From assembly GCA_002435755.1 (NCBI GenBank), contig DIYH01000010.1, positions 16,427 through 80,426 of the forward strand: DNA of 64,000 bases, written 5' to 3'. Made by a program: the position numbers and the translations under genes. Below, in pieces: positions 38,156 to 47,569 of the stretch (positions are counted from its first letter, which is position 1; the number at the start of each line of letters is the position of its first letter). This DNA comes from Flammeovirgaceae bacterium UBA6059. GTDB taxonomy: Bacteria > Bacteroidota > Bacteroidia > Cytophagales > Cyclobacteriaceae. The notes under the pieces were generated by a model. The model saw only the letters and a list, made by a program, of their open reading frames with translations. It was not told where the DNA came from and ran no database searches.

Positions 38156-40531
38156 TTACTCATTCCTCAAATTTTCTGCAGGGTTGATGTGCAGTACTTT
38201 GTAAATATGACCACCCATCGCCAGCACTGACATGACAATTAGGATGAAAGTAGTAAGCACAAATGGCCATATGGTCATAGGCTTAGGGTAATGCGTTAGT
38301 GTTTCCAGTAAAGCCACAACAGCCTGGTAAGAGACAGGTACGCCAACTATGCTTGCGCCAAGCAGCAAATAGACAAACTCCTTATTGAGAGAGAAACCGA
38401 GAGCTGCCATTCCGGACCCAAGCACTTTTCGTATTGATACTTCTTTAAGCTTAGAGCGCATATGTATAGCCGCAAGCCCAAAAAGACCTATTGCTGTCAG
38501 TAATACGGCAGCCAGCGAAATGGAACTGATCAATCTTGATACGATCCGTAAGTCCATAAAAGCATTATCAAAGACAGCATCTTGATAATGAAGGATAAAA
38601 GGATCATTGGGGAATAAAGTCAACCAGATCGCCTTCAGCTCAGCGGATACGTCAGTCATGTCATTACCATCTACTCTAGCTATAAGATACCTATAATCAC
38701 TGGGGTCCGAAAGGCTAATTACCAAAGGCTCGATCTCTGCATAGAAAGGTCTGTAATGAAAATCATCTACTACGCCAATAATTTGGTACCTTGCACTTTC
38801 AAACTCTATAAACTTGCTGTCTATGGTTTCCCAACCCATGGATGATTTCATCTTCTCATTGATAATGATCGTTTTTTGGTCTGACACTCGGTTTTCTTCA
38901 AAAAACCTCCCCTCAGAAAGCTTTAGATTGAGTGTGGCTAAGTAACCAGGTCCCAACCTAATGTGATCGGCTTCATAATCATTTTCGTCAATCTCAAATG
39001 CCATTTCCGATAGGTTACGGCCAATAAGGTCTCTCGAAGCTGATACAGTCTCTACTACAGGCAATCCATCTACCCTGGCTGCCAACCTCTCAAAATTTGC
39101 CTGTCCTTTGACCCCAATAGCGACAACATTCTCCTTATCATACCCCCAGTCTATTGTGTATTGATAGCGATCGTTTTGGAGTAGCACCACAGATACGATT
39201 ATGGTAAGAAATGAGAATAAATACTGTGTACCTAACAAGGCCTTTCTGAACCTATTATTACCACCGAACTTCAGTCTGCCCTTGAGGATAGTATGAGGCT
39301 GAAACTTGGATATATACAATGCAGGGTAACCAGCTCCACCCACAATCGACAGTCCCAAGACACCTAGCAGAAAACCTATAAGTAATGGATTTCCAAAATA
39401 GTCATTCTCAAATCGCAATACTCCAATGGAATTGAAAGCAGGCAGAGCCACCCATTCAGCAATTGCCACACCTAGCAATAGCGCTAGAAAACAGATGATA
39501 ATGTTTTCTGATAAGAACTGTATGATCAGCGCCTGGCGGCTACCGCCAATCACCTTGCGTACCCCAATCTCTTTAAGCCGATATCCCGCTGATGCTATCG
39601 CAATGTTCATGTAGTTAATGCACGCTAATGCCATCAGAAGCAGAGATAATGTCGAAAGAGTAATGAAAGCAGCTATACTGGTACCACTGAAAACACTATT
39701 TCGTATATTCTCAGAGTTGAGAGAGCTGGTTAAAAAGGGCTCAAATTGAAAACTGGTTACCCTCTTCTGTTCTTCTATATCAGTCAGGCGGCTTAAATAG
39801 GTATTATTAGTGAGTTGGGCTACCTCATTCACCGCTAAGGGATCACTGAACTGAACGAACCCTGCACTGACGTTAGTCGACCAATCATTTTCCTTTAGGA
39901 GACCAATAGAACTCAATGTTTCGTCGTTGGCCAAAAGTGTAAACCTAAAACTGGCATTATTCGGAAACTCTTCAGCCACTGCGGTCACAATAAATGTTTT
40001 CAGGATAGCCTCTCCATCAACCACGAACTTGACCTCCAATTCCTTGCCTATGGGGTCCGCGTTATCAAAATACTTAGCAGCTGTTCGACTCGACAGTATG
40101 ATACCATTCTGGTCATCGATGGCATTTGTTGGGCCAGACATCATACTGTAGCTAAACATGCGCGTGAAGTCAGGTTCTACAAACCGGATGGTTTCTTCAA
40201 AAACATTATCACCAAACCTCACATAGGCCGACGAAAAATTGTACCTACTCGACCTGATGATCTGGGAATGACCCTCCTTGAGCATACTTGACAGAGGTGT
40301 AGGAGCTCCTCCGGTGAGTTGCTCATCATTATCCAGTTGCACATACCGGTTGATAGCGTAGATCGATTCACCATTTTCATGAAAGCTATCCACATTGTAG
40401 AAAAAATGAATGAAGCTAAACGTGAATAGCGCACAGCCAATCGCGAGTGATAAGCCCACCGCGTTGATGATAGAACTGGTCTTATACTTAATGAAATTTC
40501 GAAATCCAATACGTAGATAATGCTTGATCAT
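38156..40531 (-). CDS. FtsX-type ABC transporter permease (solitary)
   Basis: The 791-residue protein repeats the two-half layout of the permeases at 12.6-17.4 kb: first helix near 20-42 (SSIINAVGLSLAIGCALFTF), periplasmic domain, helix block from about 285, mid helix near 430, second periplasmic domain and C-terminal helices. Signature segments are EIGVRKVIGGSRQALI and EVSIRKVLGSGMAALG. No ATPase gene is adjacent, so it must use an ATPase encoded elsewhere, possibly the one at 11 kb. No sigma-54-like site is visible upstream. Confidence 0.91.
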   Translation of the reverse strand: MIKHYLRIGFRNFIKYKTSSIINAVGLSLAIGCALFTFSFIHFFYNVDSFHENGESIYAINRYVQLDNDEQLTGGAPTPLSSMLKEGHSQIIRSSRYNFSSAYVRFGDNVFEETIRFVEPDFTRMFSYSMMSGPTNAIDDQNGIILSSRTAAKYFDNADPIGKELEVKFVVDGEAILKTFIVTAVAEEFPNNASFRFTLLANDETLSSIGLLKENDWSTNVSAGFVQFSDPLAVNEVAQLTNNTYLSRLTDIEEQKRVTSFQFEPFLTSSLNSENIRNSVFSGTSIAAFITLSTLSLLLMALACINYMNIAIASAGYRLKEIGVRKVIGGSRQALIIQFLSENIIICFLALLLGVAIAEWVALPAFNSIGVLRFENDYFGNPLLIGFLLGVLGLSIVGGAGYPALYISKFQPHTILKGRLKFGGNNRFRKALLGTQYLFSFLTIIVSVVLLQNDRYQYTIDWGYDKENVVAIGVKGQANFERLAARVDGLPVVETVSASRDLIGRNLSEMAFEIDENDYEADHIRLGPGYLATLNLKLSEGRFFEENRVSDQKTIIINEKMKSSMGWETIDSKFIEFESARYQIIGVVDDFHYRPFYAEIEPLVISLSDPSDYRYLIARVDGNDMTDVSAELKAIWLTLFPNDPFILHYQDAVFDNAFMDLRIVSRLISSISLAAVLLTAIGLFGLAAIHMRSKLKEVSIRKVLGSGMAALGFSLNKEFVYLLLGASIVGVPVSYQAVVALLETLTHYPKPMTIWPFVLTTFILIVMSVLAMGGHIYKVLHINPAENLRNE

Positions 40532-40593
40532 GCCTTTGAGTTTGGCATGAGACGCAAAGCATCTGGTACGGTTACACCAGATCTAGATAACTA

Positions 40594-41487
40594 TCAAAAT
40601 CCCAACCCTACCTGGCCGTTCTCCGAGTTCGGCTTCTTCAAGTTCGTCTCTATGGCAGGATTTAACAGGTCTATGAAATGCGCTGATAATAGTGGAGACT
40701 CTTGCTCCAGGTTTTGGTGAACGAAGAAATAGAGCTTCTCTAATCCTTGGTCTTTCCAGAGCTTGATTCGTTCTACCCAATCAATAAGACGATCATAATC
40801 GCTGTTATGGTTGGCCCCTACGTATCTCACAAAAGCCACAGGTGATGTCAATCGCATATGGAGCAGGTCTCTCCTTCCAGCCGTATCTGTGATAATATTG
40901 GACACATTATAGTATTCAAACAAGTCGTATATCCAGTCTGCATCCTCCTGATTATTGAACCAATCGGTATTTCTAAGTTCTATGGCCAGTGGGATGTCTT
41001 GGTGCCATAGCTTCATAAAATGATCAAGTTTTTCCTTTCGGCTAGGACTGAAGTTGTTATGCAATTGGAGAAAACACATACCTAAGTGCTTATCAAAACT
41101 TCTCGCGTTATTGCAAAACTCTTCAACTTCTATCTCAACATTGTTAAGCTGTTTATAGTGGCTGATAGTATTAGTGACTTTAGGGAAAAACTTGAAATCA
41201 TCAGGGACCTTAGCCGTCCATTTATTGATCTGCCCGGGACCGTAATTATTATAAAAAGTGGCATTAAGCTCGATCGCATTAAACTGTGTGGAATAGTAGG
41301 CTAACTCATCCTTAGTCCCTCTCGGGTAGAAGCCCTTGAGCTCTTGTCTGTTCCACTTAGCACAACCAACATGAACAGCGCCTAAGCCTTTACCTCCTTT
41401 TTCTGATAAGACCCTTTTAGTACCAGGGTTATCCTGGGGCAACACAAAATCTATCACACTTGGGTCAGGTACACCTCCAAATTTCAT
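40594..41487 (-). CDS. DUF72 domain protein (TIM-barrel fold)
   Basis: The 297-residue protein has the DUF72 pattern: an N-terminal VHVGCAKWNRQELKGFYP strand, then YYSTQFNAIELNATFYNNYG, FFPKVTNTISHY, FLQLHNNFSPSRKEKL, PLAIELRNTDWFN and IITDTAGRRDLLHMRLTSP. These strands trace a TIM barrel. The biochemical function of DUF72 is unknown, although the family is common in bacteria and archaea. The first 30 residues before the domain are longer than in many members. Confidence 0.92.
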   Translation of the reverse strand: MKFGGVPDPSVIDFVLPQDNPGTKRVLSEKGGKGLGAVHVGCAKWNRQELKGFYPRGTKDELAYYSTQFNAIELNATFYNNYGPGQINKWTAKVPDDFKFFPKVTNTISHYKQLNNVEIEVEEFCNNARSFDKHLGMCFLQLHNNFSPSRKEKLDHFMKLWHQDIPLAIELRNTDWFNNQEDADWIYDLFEYYNVSNIITDTAGRRDLLHMRLTSPVAFVRYVGANHNSDYDRLIDWVERIKLWKDQGLEKLYFFVHQNLEQESPLLSAHFIDLLNPAIETNLKKPNSENGQVGLGF

Positions 41488-41593
41488 AACTATTTAAATT
41501 TAAGAATCGCAATTTAGTCTTTTCTGAACTCCGCACTCACTTCCACTAGTCCTGGTATAAGTCCCTAAGAAGTTGATTTTGTATATTTAGATA

Positions 41594-41884
41594 ATGAAGT
41601 CAATTGTGGATATAAAGAAAAGTCTTATTGAGAACAGAGCTTCACTTTATGATAGATATCCGATCAAATCGCTAGCCGTGTTTGGGTCCTATGCCAGAAA
41701 TGAGCAAAGTGAGCAAAGTGATATTGATATTCTGGTCGAGTTCAAAGGGAAAATCGGTAGTGAATTCATTAGCCTGGCAGATGAGCTGGAAGAGATACTT
41801 GATATGAAGGTGGATCTTGTATCAAAGCGAGGTGTTAAAGATCGCTACTTAAAATCCATAGAAACTGATCTAATTCATGTCTAA
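41594..41884 (+). CDS. mntA: MntA-type minimal nucleotidyltransferase antitoxin
   Basis: The 96-residue protein has the minimal nucleotidyltransferase motif GSx10DxD: Gly31-Ser32 and Asp43/Asp45 in VFGSYARNEQSEQSDIDILV, with a third acidic residue in MKVDLVSK. In type VII toxin-antitoxin pairs MntA adenylylates a tyrosine of the HepT toxin and silences it. The gene overlaps the next by eight bases, the standard arrangement. The intact motif suggests an active enzyme. Confidence 0.9.
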   Translation: MKSIVDIKKSLIENRASLYDRYPIKSLAVFGSYARNEQSEQSDIDILVEFKGKIGSEFISLADELEEILDMKVDLVSKRGVKDRYLKSIETDLIHV

Positions 41885-42215
41885 ACGTGACAACAGATTA
41901 CTACTGGCAGACATTCTTGAAGCAGCTTCTAAGATCAGGAAATATTTATCAGGTTACACTTACTCCAGTTTCCTTAGAGATGATCGAACAATAGATGCAG
42001 TTGTGCGAAACTTTGAAGTAATTGGGGAAGCCGCCAATAGACTTGATTCCGACTTCAAATCGAACAACCCTCAAGTCGAATGGCAAAAAATCGTCGGGTT
42101 TAGAAACCGGATCGTCCATGACTATATTGGCATTGACTATGAGATAGTTTGGGAAATCATAGAAAAAGATCTTGACGAACTCATTTTTCAAGTAAACGCA
42201 CTATTAAAGATCTGA
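41877..42215 (+). CDS. hepT: HepT-type toxin (HEPN domain, DUF86)
   Basis: The 112-residue helical protein shows the HEPN RNase motif Rx4HxY: Arg76, His81 and Tyr83 in GFRNRIVHDYIGID. In characterised pairs this tyrosine is the one polyadenylated by MntA. The upstream VVRNFEVIGEAANRL helix is the family's second signature. It overlaps the mntA gene by eight bases, and the unit is isolated between genes of the opposite strand, as expected for a mobile toxin-antitoxin module of type VII. Confidence 0.9.
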   Translation: MSKRDNRLLLADILEAASKIRKYLSGYTYSSFLRDDRTIDAVVRNFEVIGEAANRLDSDFKSNNPQVEWQKIVGFRNRIVHDYIGIDYEIVWEIIEKDLDELIFQVNALLKI

Positions 42216-42225
42216 CTTCAACCAA

Positions 42226-44874
42226 TCACATCCTAATCAACCTGACATGATCCAACATAGCCCTGTTGACATCCACATTCATATTGGTATCCCAGGGTTC
42301 TAGATTAACCTCAAGTGTATTAACGCCTTTAGTCAAGTCCAAAACGTAACTATTAGAGTAACCCCAGTCTGACCACTCTTCAGTACCTCGCTGAGGGAAA
42401 ACTAAAGCCCCGCGATAATCTCCGTTCACATACAAACTACGAATAGCGCATTTGTTATCAGTGTTCCATGGGCCCTCACCATTACTATACCGGAAATCCA
42501 CCAGATAGCTGCCAGAAGAGGGTACATTGACAGATATACTGAGCTCACGATTTTGCGTGTTGGATATCTCTACAAATCCACTTCCTGTGAAGTTAGTAAA
42601 AGGTAAACCAGCCTTCTCCGCAAATCGAGTAATGTCTACTTCCTGAATATCTCTTTTGGGTGCCACAATGACGGGTTCACTCGTAAAGGACTCCACTCCA
42701 TCATGATCAACCGCACTCACCTTATACTCAGCATAACCATCTGTCACAACCTCATAGTCGGTCCAGTCAATATTAGCGATCACCTCACCATCTTTGTATA
42801 CATTGTAGCCATTCGCTCCGTCTATGGCTTGCCAGACAATTTTCTCATCTTCCAGTGAGACCAATGGATTGGGCAATGTAAAGGCATTATCAACTAAGTT
42901 GATTTCCTGTCCTTCCATTGGCTGACCGTCGAGTACGATTTCTACTGTATGTTTACCGGAAATAACTCCTGGCAGATAGGCTTCACTGACTTCTTCACCA
43001 TCAATTCGCACGGTACTAACAGTATTGCCCGTACCTTCCACAGTAATGTCGAGTATGGCATTGCGATAGCTGAAGTTGTTCAATCGCTTGGTACCAGGAT
43101 AGGACGATGGGACTACCGGCGCAAACCTGATTCCGGTAGGTTCAAAACTAATACCCATGAACACGCGGTGTACCATGGCCAGGTTACCTGCCATGCTCCA
43201 AAGCATGCGATGTGAGTTGATCTCAGTACCCAGAAAGTCGCCAGACTCGGCAACAAAATTCTCATAGTTGGTCAGGAACAGGCCACCAGCCCTGTAGATG
43301 GCAGCAAGCCCATGACTTAATACAGCTTCGTTACCTGCCTTTGCGGCTGCAAGGTTCCAATAGGACTGGACAAAAGGCCAGATGCCGTTATTGTGATAAG
43401 GCGGTATGCCGGGAATCTGAGGGTAGATGCATGTCGCTCCGAAGGGTGTCAATGGTGAATTGGCAATAATGCTCTTAGTGCGCTCTGCATCAGCCACATT
43501 GAATAAGACAGCCAAGGCCTCCCCGAGCGCTTCATACCGGTCTGACAAATTCAATTCATTCCGTCCATAAAGAAAGTTGCCATAGTATCCCTTCTCTGGT
43601 ACCCAAAGCTTTTCGTTGATCGCTTGCTTTATTTGGTCGGCCCGTTCCTGGTAAGGACGCCAAGGCTCGCCGAGTAGTTTGGCCATTTTTGATAAGATGA
43701 CATGCGCCTGAAAGTGTACTACGTTGGTACCAAGGTTTTCGGAGATATAGATATCCATGTTGGACATCCACTTAGGATATGTCTGCTCACGCCAGTCGAG
43801 GAAGCTGCTTTCTCCACGATAAAGGCCTGTGCTTGAGGCAAGCACTTTGGCATCATCGTCCAGCGTGTTTTTGATGATATCATGAGCCGTCCTGAGCCAA
43901 TCTTGATCGCCAGTAGTCTTGTAAAGTTCCCACGCAGCAAGCGCCCAGGTCGTCCTATCCGAAGAGACGGGATAGGCACCTCCAGACCCGGTATCCTGAA
44001 TGATCCTGTTTCGATTCACCTTTCTCATAAGGCTGATCTTAGCTACTTCAGGTTCATGATATGCGAATGCCAGAAGTATACTATAGCTCACATCTCGTGT
44101 CCATACACCTCCCCATTTCGCTCCGGTACGGAGTGTGCTATCAGGCTCAATATTGAGTATCGCCTCCTCCAGGGACAAGTTGAACAGCGCATCCACCAAC
44201 GGCTGATCGGACTCGTACTTCGGCTTAGCAGAAATATCTTGGGTAAGGCTCCACTCCTTGTCTGCATAGTCGGCCTTATTATATGGATTGAGCATTAGCG
44301 TAATGGCGTAAATACCCTCTTCCTCGGTCTCAGATAGTTCAAGACCAGACTTCTCTAGATTCACAAAGTCCCACGTCATCGGCTCTGAGCCGCCTGCTAT
44401 ATAAAAGCCCTTGAAGTCATCTTTCGCCACTCTGGACCCATCAAAGGCTTCATAATAACCTTGAGATTCGAATTGATCAAGCACAGGTTTCATATTGACT
44501 TTGAAGGTATACTCATAGTTGGTGGGCAGATAGTCTAAGGGAGCGTCAGGCTTGGTTGGTGGCATCTCTCCAAATGTGATTGCTTCACTCTCTTGCTCGT
44601 CTCTAATAATGACCCAGTGGTTGGAGCCTGGCGCCAGTTCATTATCCTTTTCATTGATCGAAAACTTGAATTCGATCAGCCTAGAGTAGGTCGAAGAGGC
44701 TGGACTTTTGTAGTTAGACTTGATTCGGTTTGGTGACATTACCTGCGCCACATTTTCTCCCTGCACTACCTTATCAGGAAAAATGGAGTACTTCTCGTTT
44801 TGATAGATCGGTTCTGTCGATTCAGGAGATTGACAAGCGGACATAATAAGCAGCAAAACAGTCAGGCGATACAT
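42226..44874 (-). CDS. Lipoprotein six-hairpin glycosidase (glycogen-debranching-like) with C-terminal carbohydrate-binding module
   Basis: The 882-residue exported lipoprotein (MYRLTVLLLIMSACQS, Cys14) has an N-terminal beta region (about 20-215), an (alpha/alpha)6 barrel (about 220-610; KWGGVWTRDVSYSILLAF, SSFLDWREQTYPKWMS, YPQIPGIPPYHNNGIWPF, GDFLGTEINSHRMLWSMAG), and a tail containing a fibronectin-like section (about 670-740) and a carbohydrate-binding-module-like domain (about 750-882; SGFVEISNTQNRELSISVNV, DHVRLIRM). The W-RD and NNGIW segments recall glycogen debranching and GH63/GH78-like barrels. It probably trims oligosaccharides at the cell surface. The exact family and bond are not certain. 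Confidence 0.8.
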   Translation of the reverse strand: MYRLTVLLLIMSACQSPESTEPIYQNEKYSIFPDKVVQGENVAQVMSPNRIKSNYKSPASSTYSRLIEFKFSINEKDNELAPGSNHWVIIRDEQESEAITFGEMPPTKPDAPLDYLPTNYEYTFKVNMKPVLDQFESQGYYEAFDGSRVAKDDFKGFYIAGGSEPMTWDFVNLEKSGLELSETEEEGIYAITLMLNPYNKADYADKEWSLTQDISAKPKYESDQPLVDALFNLSLEEAILNIEPDSTLRTGAKWGGVWTRDVSYSILLAFAYHEPEVAKISLMRKVNRNRIIQDTGSGGAYPVSSDRTTWALAAWELYKTTGDQDWLRTAHDIIKNTLDDDAKVLASSTGLYRGESSFLDWREQTYPKWMSNMDIYISENLGTNVVHFQAHVILSKMAKLLGEPWRPYQERADQIKQAINEKLWVPEKGYYGNFLYGRNELNLSDRYEALGEALAVLFNVADAERTKSIIANSPLTPFGATCIYPQIPGIPPYHNNGIWPFVQSYWNLAAAKAGNEAVLSHGLAAIYRAGGLFLTNYENFVAESGDFLGTEINSHRMLWSMAGNLAMVHRVFMGISFEPTGIRFAPVVPSSYPGTKRLNNFSYRNAILDITVEGTGNTVSTVRIDGEEVSEAYLPGVISGKHTVEIVLDGQPMEGQEINLVDNAFTLPNPLVSLEDEKIVWQAIDGANGYNVYKDGEVIANIDWTDYEVVTDGYAEYKVSAVDHDGVESFTSEPVIVAPKRDIQEVDITRFAEKAGLPFTNFTGSGFVEISNTQNRELSISVNVPSSGSYLVDFRYSNGEGPWNTDNKCAIRSLYVNGDYRGALVFPQRGTEEWSDWGYSNSYVLDLTKGVNTLEVNLEPWDTNMNVDVNRAMLDHVRLIRM

Positions 44875-44936
44875 ATTGGATTAGTTGATAATGGACAATT
44901 GACAAGGAGTTAATCAAAGGAATGAAAGTTTGACGA

Positions 44937-46070
44937 TTATTCCGATAGGATCCGGTAAAGCTCAAGATTGAGATAGTAGTGATGGCCAGAGATAGTGCGT
45001 TTTTCAAGTACTGACAAGTCACACAACTGATTGAGGTAGTTCCTGGCAGTCCCCTCCGCGAACAAACCTGCATCCCTAAGGTGATTGACTTTGGTGAGGG
45101 GTTGCTTGAAGATCATCTCAACGAGCTGATCAGGGCGCCTTATCTTGGTGTCCTCTTGTACAGCAGTTAAGATGCCCTCTTTAGCAGAAAGGATATCATT
45201 GATCTTATTAAACGTGAGATTTGAGGTCGACTCGACGGCCTTAAGCATAAATAGTAACCACTCGTGCCACATACCACGCTGCGTCACGCTTGCAAGCAAT
45301 GAATAATAGTCTTGCTTGTGATCGATAATGTAATGGCTCAAAAATAATATTGGTAGGTCAAGCAGTCCCTTCTGAGTAAGCATATTGATATTAAAAATGC
45401 GGCCAGCCCTACCATTACCATCCCGAAATGGATGAATTGCTTCAAACTGATAATGTGCAATGGCCATCTTGATCAAAGGGTCTATTGGGTAGAGTTCATC
45501 GTTATTCACAAACTGGATAAGGTTATCCAGTTTAGTACTCAATATGTCCTTACCTCTCGGCGGAGTATAAATGGCTTTACCAGAATTGGGTCCACTACCT
45601 CCTTGCTTGATGTAGATATGTGCACTAGGGGGGCGCAAACCATCATTGGCCTGCTTTACTTTTTGATAGACCTTGATGAAGTACTCACTATCGAATAAGC
45701 CTTGCTTGACCAGATGCTCATGTCCTTCCCAAAGCGCCTCTCTATATCGAAGCACTTCCTTTGCAGGACCATGCACTTTTACCTCTTCGTTATCTTCGCT
45801 GTAGGCTTGGTAGAGCTCATCATCAGTGGTGAATATGTTTTCTATCTCGCTCGAGGCTTTTGCCTCTTGCAAGCTGATGCTGTTAATCAATACCGCCTGA
45901 TTCGGAATTGCAATTGACCTGCCGTATAAGCGCCCTAAGGCTGAATTAGCGCGACTGAGTTGTTCCATTACTTCAACGGTACGATAAAGGTCAGGATGAA
46001 TTGGAAGATCCGGAAGATCGTTCCAGGGTGCAAAGCGATCAGGGTTGATTTGGAAAAGAGGTTTGACCAT
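44937..46070 (-). CDS. Class II Fic protein with C-terminal winged helix (AMPylase)
   Basis: I use the ATG at 46070 (MVKPLFQINPDRFAPWNDL); a TTG at 46088 is open but lies in the repeat cluster upstream. The 377-residue protein has a Fic_N-like N-terminus, the inhibitory helix motif SSEIEN (73-78; S/T-xxx-E-G/N) that places it in class II, the intact active site HPFRDGNGRAGR (213-224) and a C-terminal winged-helix section (about 320-377; GTARNYLNQLCDLSVLEKRT). It resembles Shewanella SoFic. It transfers AMP to a hydroxyl of a target protein or itself. The upstream repeats suggest the winged helix regulates its own gene. Confidence 0.92.
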   Translation of the reverse strand: MVKPLFQINPDRFAPWNDLPDLPIHPDLYRTVEVMEQLSRANSALGRLYGRSIAIPNQAVLINSISLQEAKASSEIENIFTTDDELYQAYSEDNEEVKVHGPAKEVLRYREALWEGHEHLVKQGLFDSEYFIKVYQKVKQANDGLRPPSAHIYIKQGGSGPNSGKAIYTPPRGKDILSTKLDNLIQFVNNDELYPIDPLIKMAIAHYQFEAIHPFRDGNGRAGRIFNINMLTQKGLLDLPILFLSHYIIDHKQDYYSLLASVTQRGMWHEWLLFMLKAVESTSNLTFNKINDILSAKEGILTAVQEDTKIRRPDQLVEMIFKQPLTKVNHLRDAGLFAEGTARNYLNQLCDLSVLEKRTISGHHYYLNLELYRILSE

Positions 46071-46212
46071 ATTGATGTCTGATTTCAAGTAAACATCAAA
46101 TAAGTATTTTTTTAATGTTTACTCGAAAGTAGACTATTGTTTTGATGTTCACAAGCAAGTAAACATCAAAAAATATCTTTTTCAATGTCTACCTAAAAGC
46201 AAACATCAAAGC
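46071..46212. promoter_or_regulatory. Cluster of inverted AAACATCAAA-type sites upstream of the Fic gene
   Basis: Between the Fic ATG and the next gene at least six copies of a 10-15 base half-site occur in both orientations: GTAAACATCAAA at 46089-46100 and 46159-46170 (identical 15-base copies CAAGTAAACATCAAA starting 46086 and 46156, 70 bases apart), GCAAACATCAAA at 46199-46210, and reverse copies TTGATGTCT (46073), AATGTTTAC (46114), TTTTGATGTTCAC (46140), CAATGTCTAC (46183). The reverse copy at 46140 and forward copy at 46158 form an almost perfect palindrome with a short spacer. The layout indicates a multi-dimer operator, most simply autoregulation. Confidence 0.65.
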
Positions 46213-46218
46213 GGTTTG

Positions 46219-46647
46219 TTAGTCCCAGACAAATCGCCAGGTACCGTCCGGCTGCAACCGCCACACTGTATGGAAGATACCTTTGGATTCAATTGGGTTA
46301 CCTAGGGAATCTGGATAAGTAAACATGTATGGACCATAAGTATAAGCCATGTCCCCTGAAGCAGCCACATCAACAAAAGAAGGAGACCAGTCCAATGTAG
46401 CTCCATCATCGGGCTGCTCGTCGTAATACTGTCGAATAGCGGCCTTGCCTTTGATCACTGTCCTTCTTCTGTTGATCACACCATCAGGTGCAGCGTAGTA
46501 TTCGAAAGCCGGTCCGAGCCCTTCTTCGGCAGCCATCTTAGCAAACGCTGCTTCGGTATCAGCTACTTCTTTTTTAAGCTTGTCTAAATCGTCAGATGAA
46601 GAACAAGAGATGAGCAATACAAATGGTAAAAAAGTTAGAATTCGCAT
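46219..46647 (-). CDS. NTF2-like (DUF4440/SnoaL) lipoprotein
   Basis: The 142-residue protein has a lipoprotein signal (MRILTFLPFVLLISCSSS, Cys15) followed by an NTF2-like cone: the long helix with LKKEVADTEAAFAKMAAEEG, then KGKAAIRQYYDEQP, SPSFVDVAASGDMAYTYGPY and GIFHTVWRLQPDGTWRFVWD. This is the DUF4440/SnoaL-type fold, which binds small molecules or acts as a simple enzyme. Function cannot be told. It starts 19 bases behind the stop of the glycosyltransferase gene, so cotranscription is likely. Confidence 0.88.
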   Translation of the reverse strand: MRILTFLPFVLLISCSSSDDLDKLKKEVADTEAAFAKMAAEEGLGPAFEYYAAPDGVINRRRTVIKGKAAIRQYYDEQPDDGATLDWSPSFVDVAASGDMAYTYGPYMFTYPDSLGNPIESKGIFHTVWRLQPDGTWRFVWD

Positions 46648-46666
46648 ATTATTAAGGTACTAAAAT

Positions 46667-47551
46667 TCAATGACGGATGCCAGCTAGCAGAAAACGAATA
46701 AAAAACAGTGAATGTCGTAAAAAGCTGGCGGGGCTAGCCATAGCCGTCAAGAACATTGGAATTCCCCTCAACTCCCATTGGAATATGGACATCAGACCAA
46801 ACTTGAAGAGTGCAATGTTTATTGAAGTAACACTTAACTTGTGATTGTTGATCTGCTTTTCATAGTATCCACGCTTCTGATTGTATAAAGCCAAGCCAGA
46901 GGCATTCTTCCTGTGCATCCTGTAAATGGCACCCTCAAATTCCACTTTGTGAAAACTGTATCCTTCACGTGCTAGCCTCAACCAATAATCGAGATCCTCA
47001 CCATATTGGAGCTGCTCATCAAAATCTATTGATTTCATAACCTCAGCTCTTCCAAAAAAGCTGTGAATACTTGGAGCATGAAGCAACAAATGATCAAGTG
47101 GTCTACTATCCAAAGCATATAACTCGGCGCTTTTGGAATAGCCCCATCGGTATCTCTTGATCATCTTTTTTGAGAGACCGACATCATCACTGATCATTCG
47201 GATACGACAACCGACTATATCATGAGCACCCATCTCTTCCAAACACTTCTCAATCATGTCAGGAAGTATCATGTCGTCATCATCGAGAAGGATCAGATAG
47301 TCACTGGTGCTAAGCTGCTTACCAACATTGCGAGCGTAGGATACCCCACTACATTCTGGTAGGGTATGAATGCTCACTATAGGATGATCGCCCCACCGAG
47401 CGGCCATCTTGCTCGCTACTTCAGTATTAGAGGCGTCATCCACGATAATGACCTCCATGACAGGATGAGTCTGAGATAAAACGGACTCAACCGCCATCTT
47501 CAGGTAGTCATATCTATTCCTGGTAGGGATGACTACTGAGACACTGGTCAT
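46667..47551 (-). CDS. Glycosyltransferase family 2
   Basis: The 294-residue protein has the GT-A fold of family GT2: SVVIPTRNRYDYLKMAVESV near the start, VIIVDDASN, the nucleotide-sugar and metal motif LILLDDDDMILPD (about 95), and the acceptor-side segment QLQYGEDLDYWLRLAREG (ED). The C-terminal part (about 235-294) is hydrophobic and probably membrane-associated. It transfers a sugar to a cell-surface glycan or lipid. It lies 18 bases behind the YtcJ-like gene, so both belong to a single reverse-strand unit with the NTF2-like lipoprotein. Confidence 0.92.
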   Translation of the reverse strand: MTSVSVVIPTRNRYDYLKMAVESVLSQTHPVMEVIIVDDASNTEVASKMAARWGDHPIVSIHTLPECSGVSYARNVGKQLSTSDYLILLDDDDMILPDMIEKCLEEMGAHDIVGCRIRMISDDVGLSKKMIKRYRWGYSKSAELYALDSRPLDHLLLHAPSIHSFFGRAEVMKSIDFDEQLQYGEDLDYWLRLAREGYSFHKVEFEGAIYRMHRKNASGLALYNQKRGYYEKQINNHKLSVTSINIALFKFGLMSIFQWELRGIPMFLTAMASPASFLRHSLFFIRFLLAGIRH

Positions 47552-47569
47552 GATCAGACTTTTCGTTAA

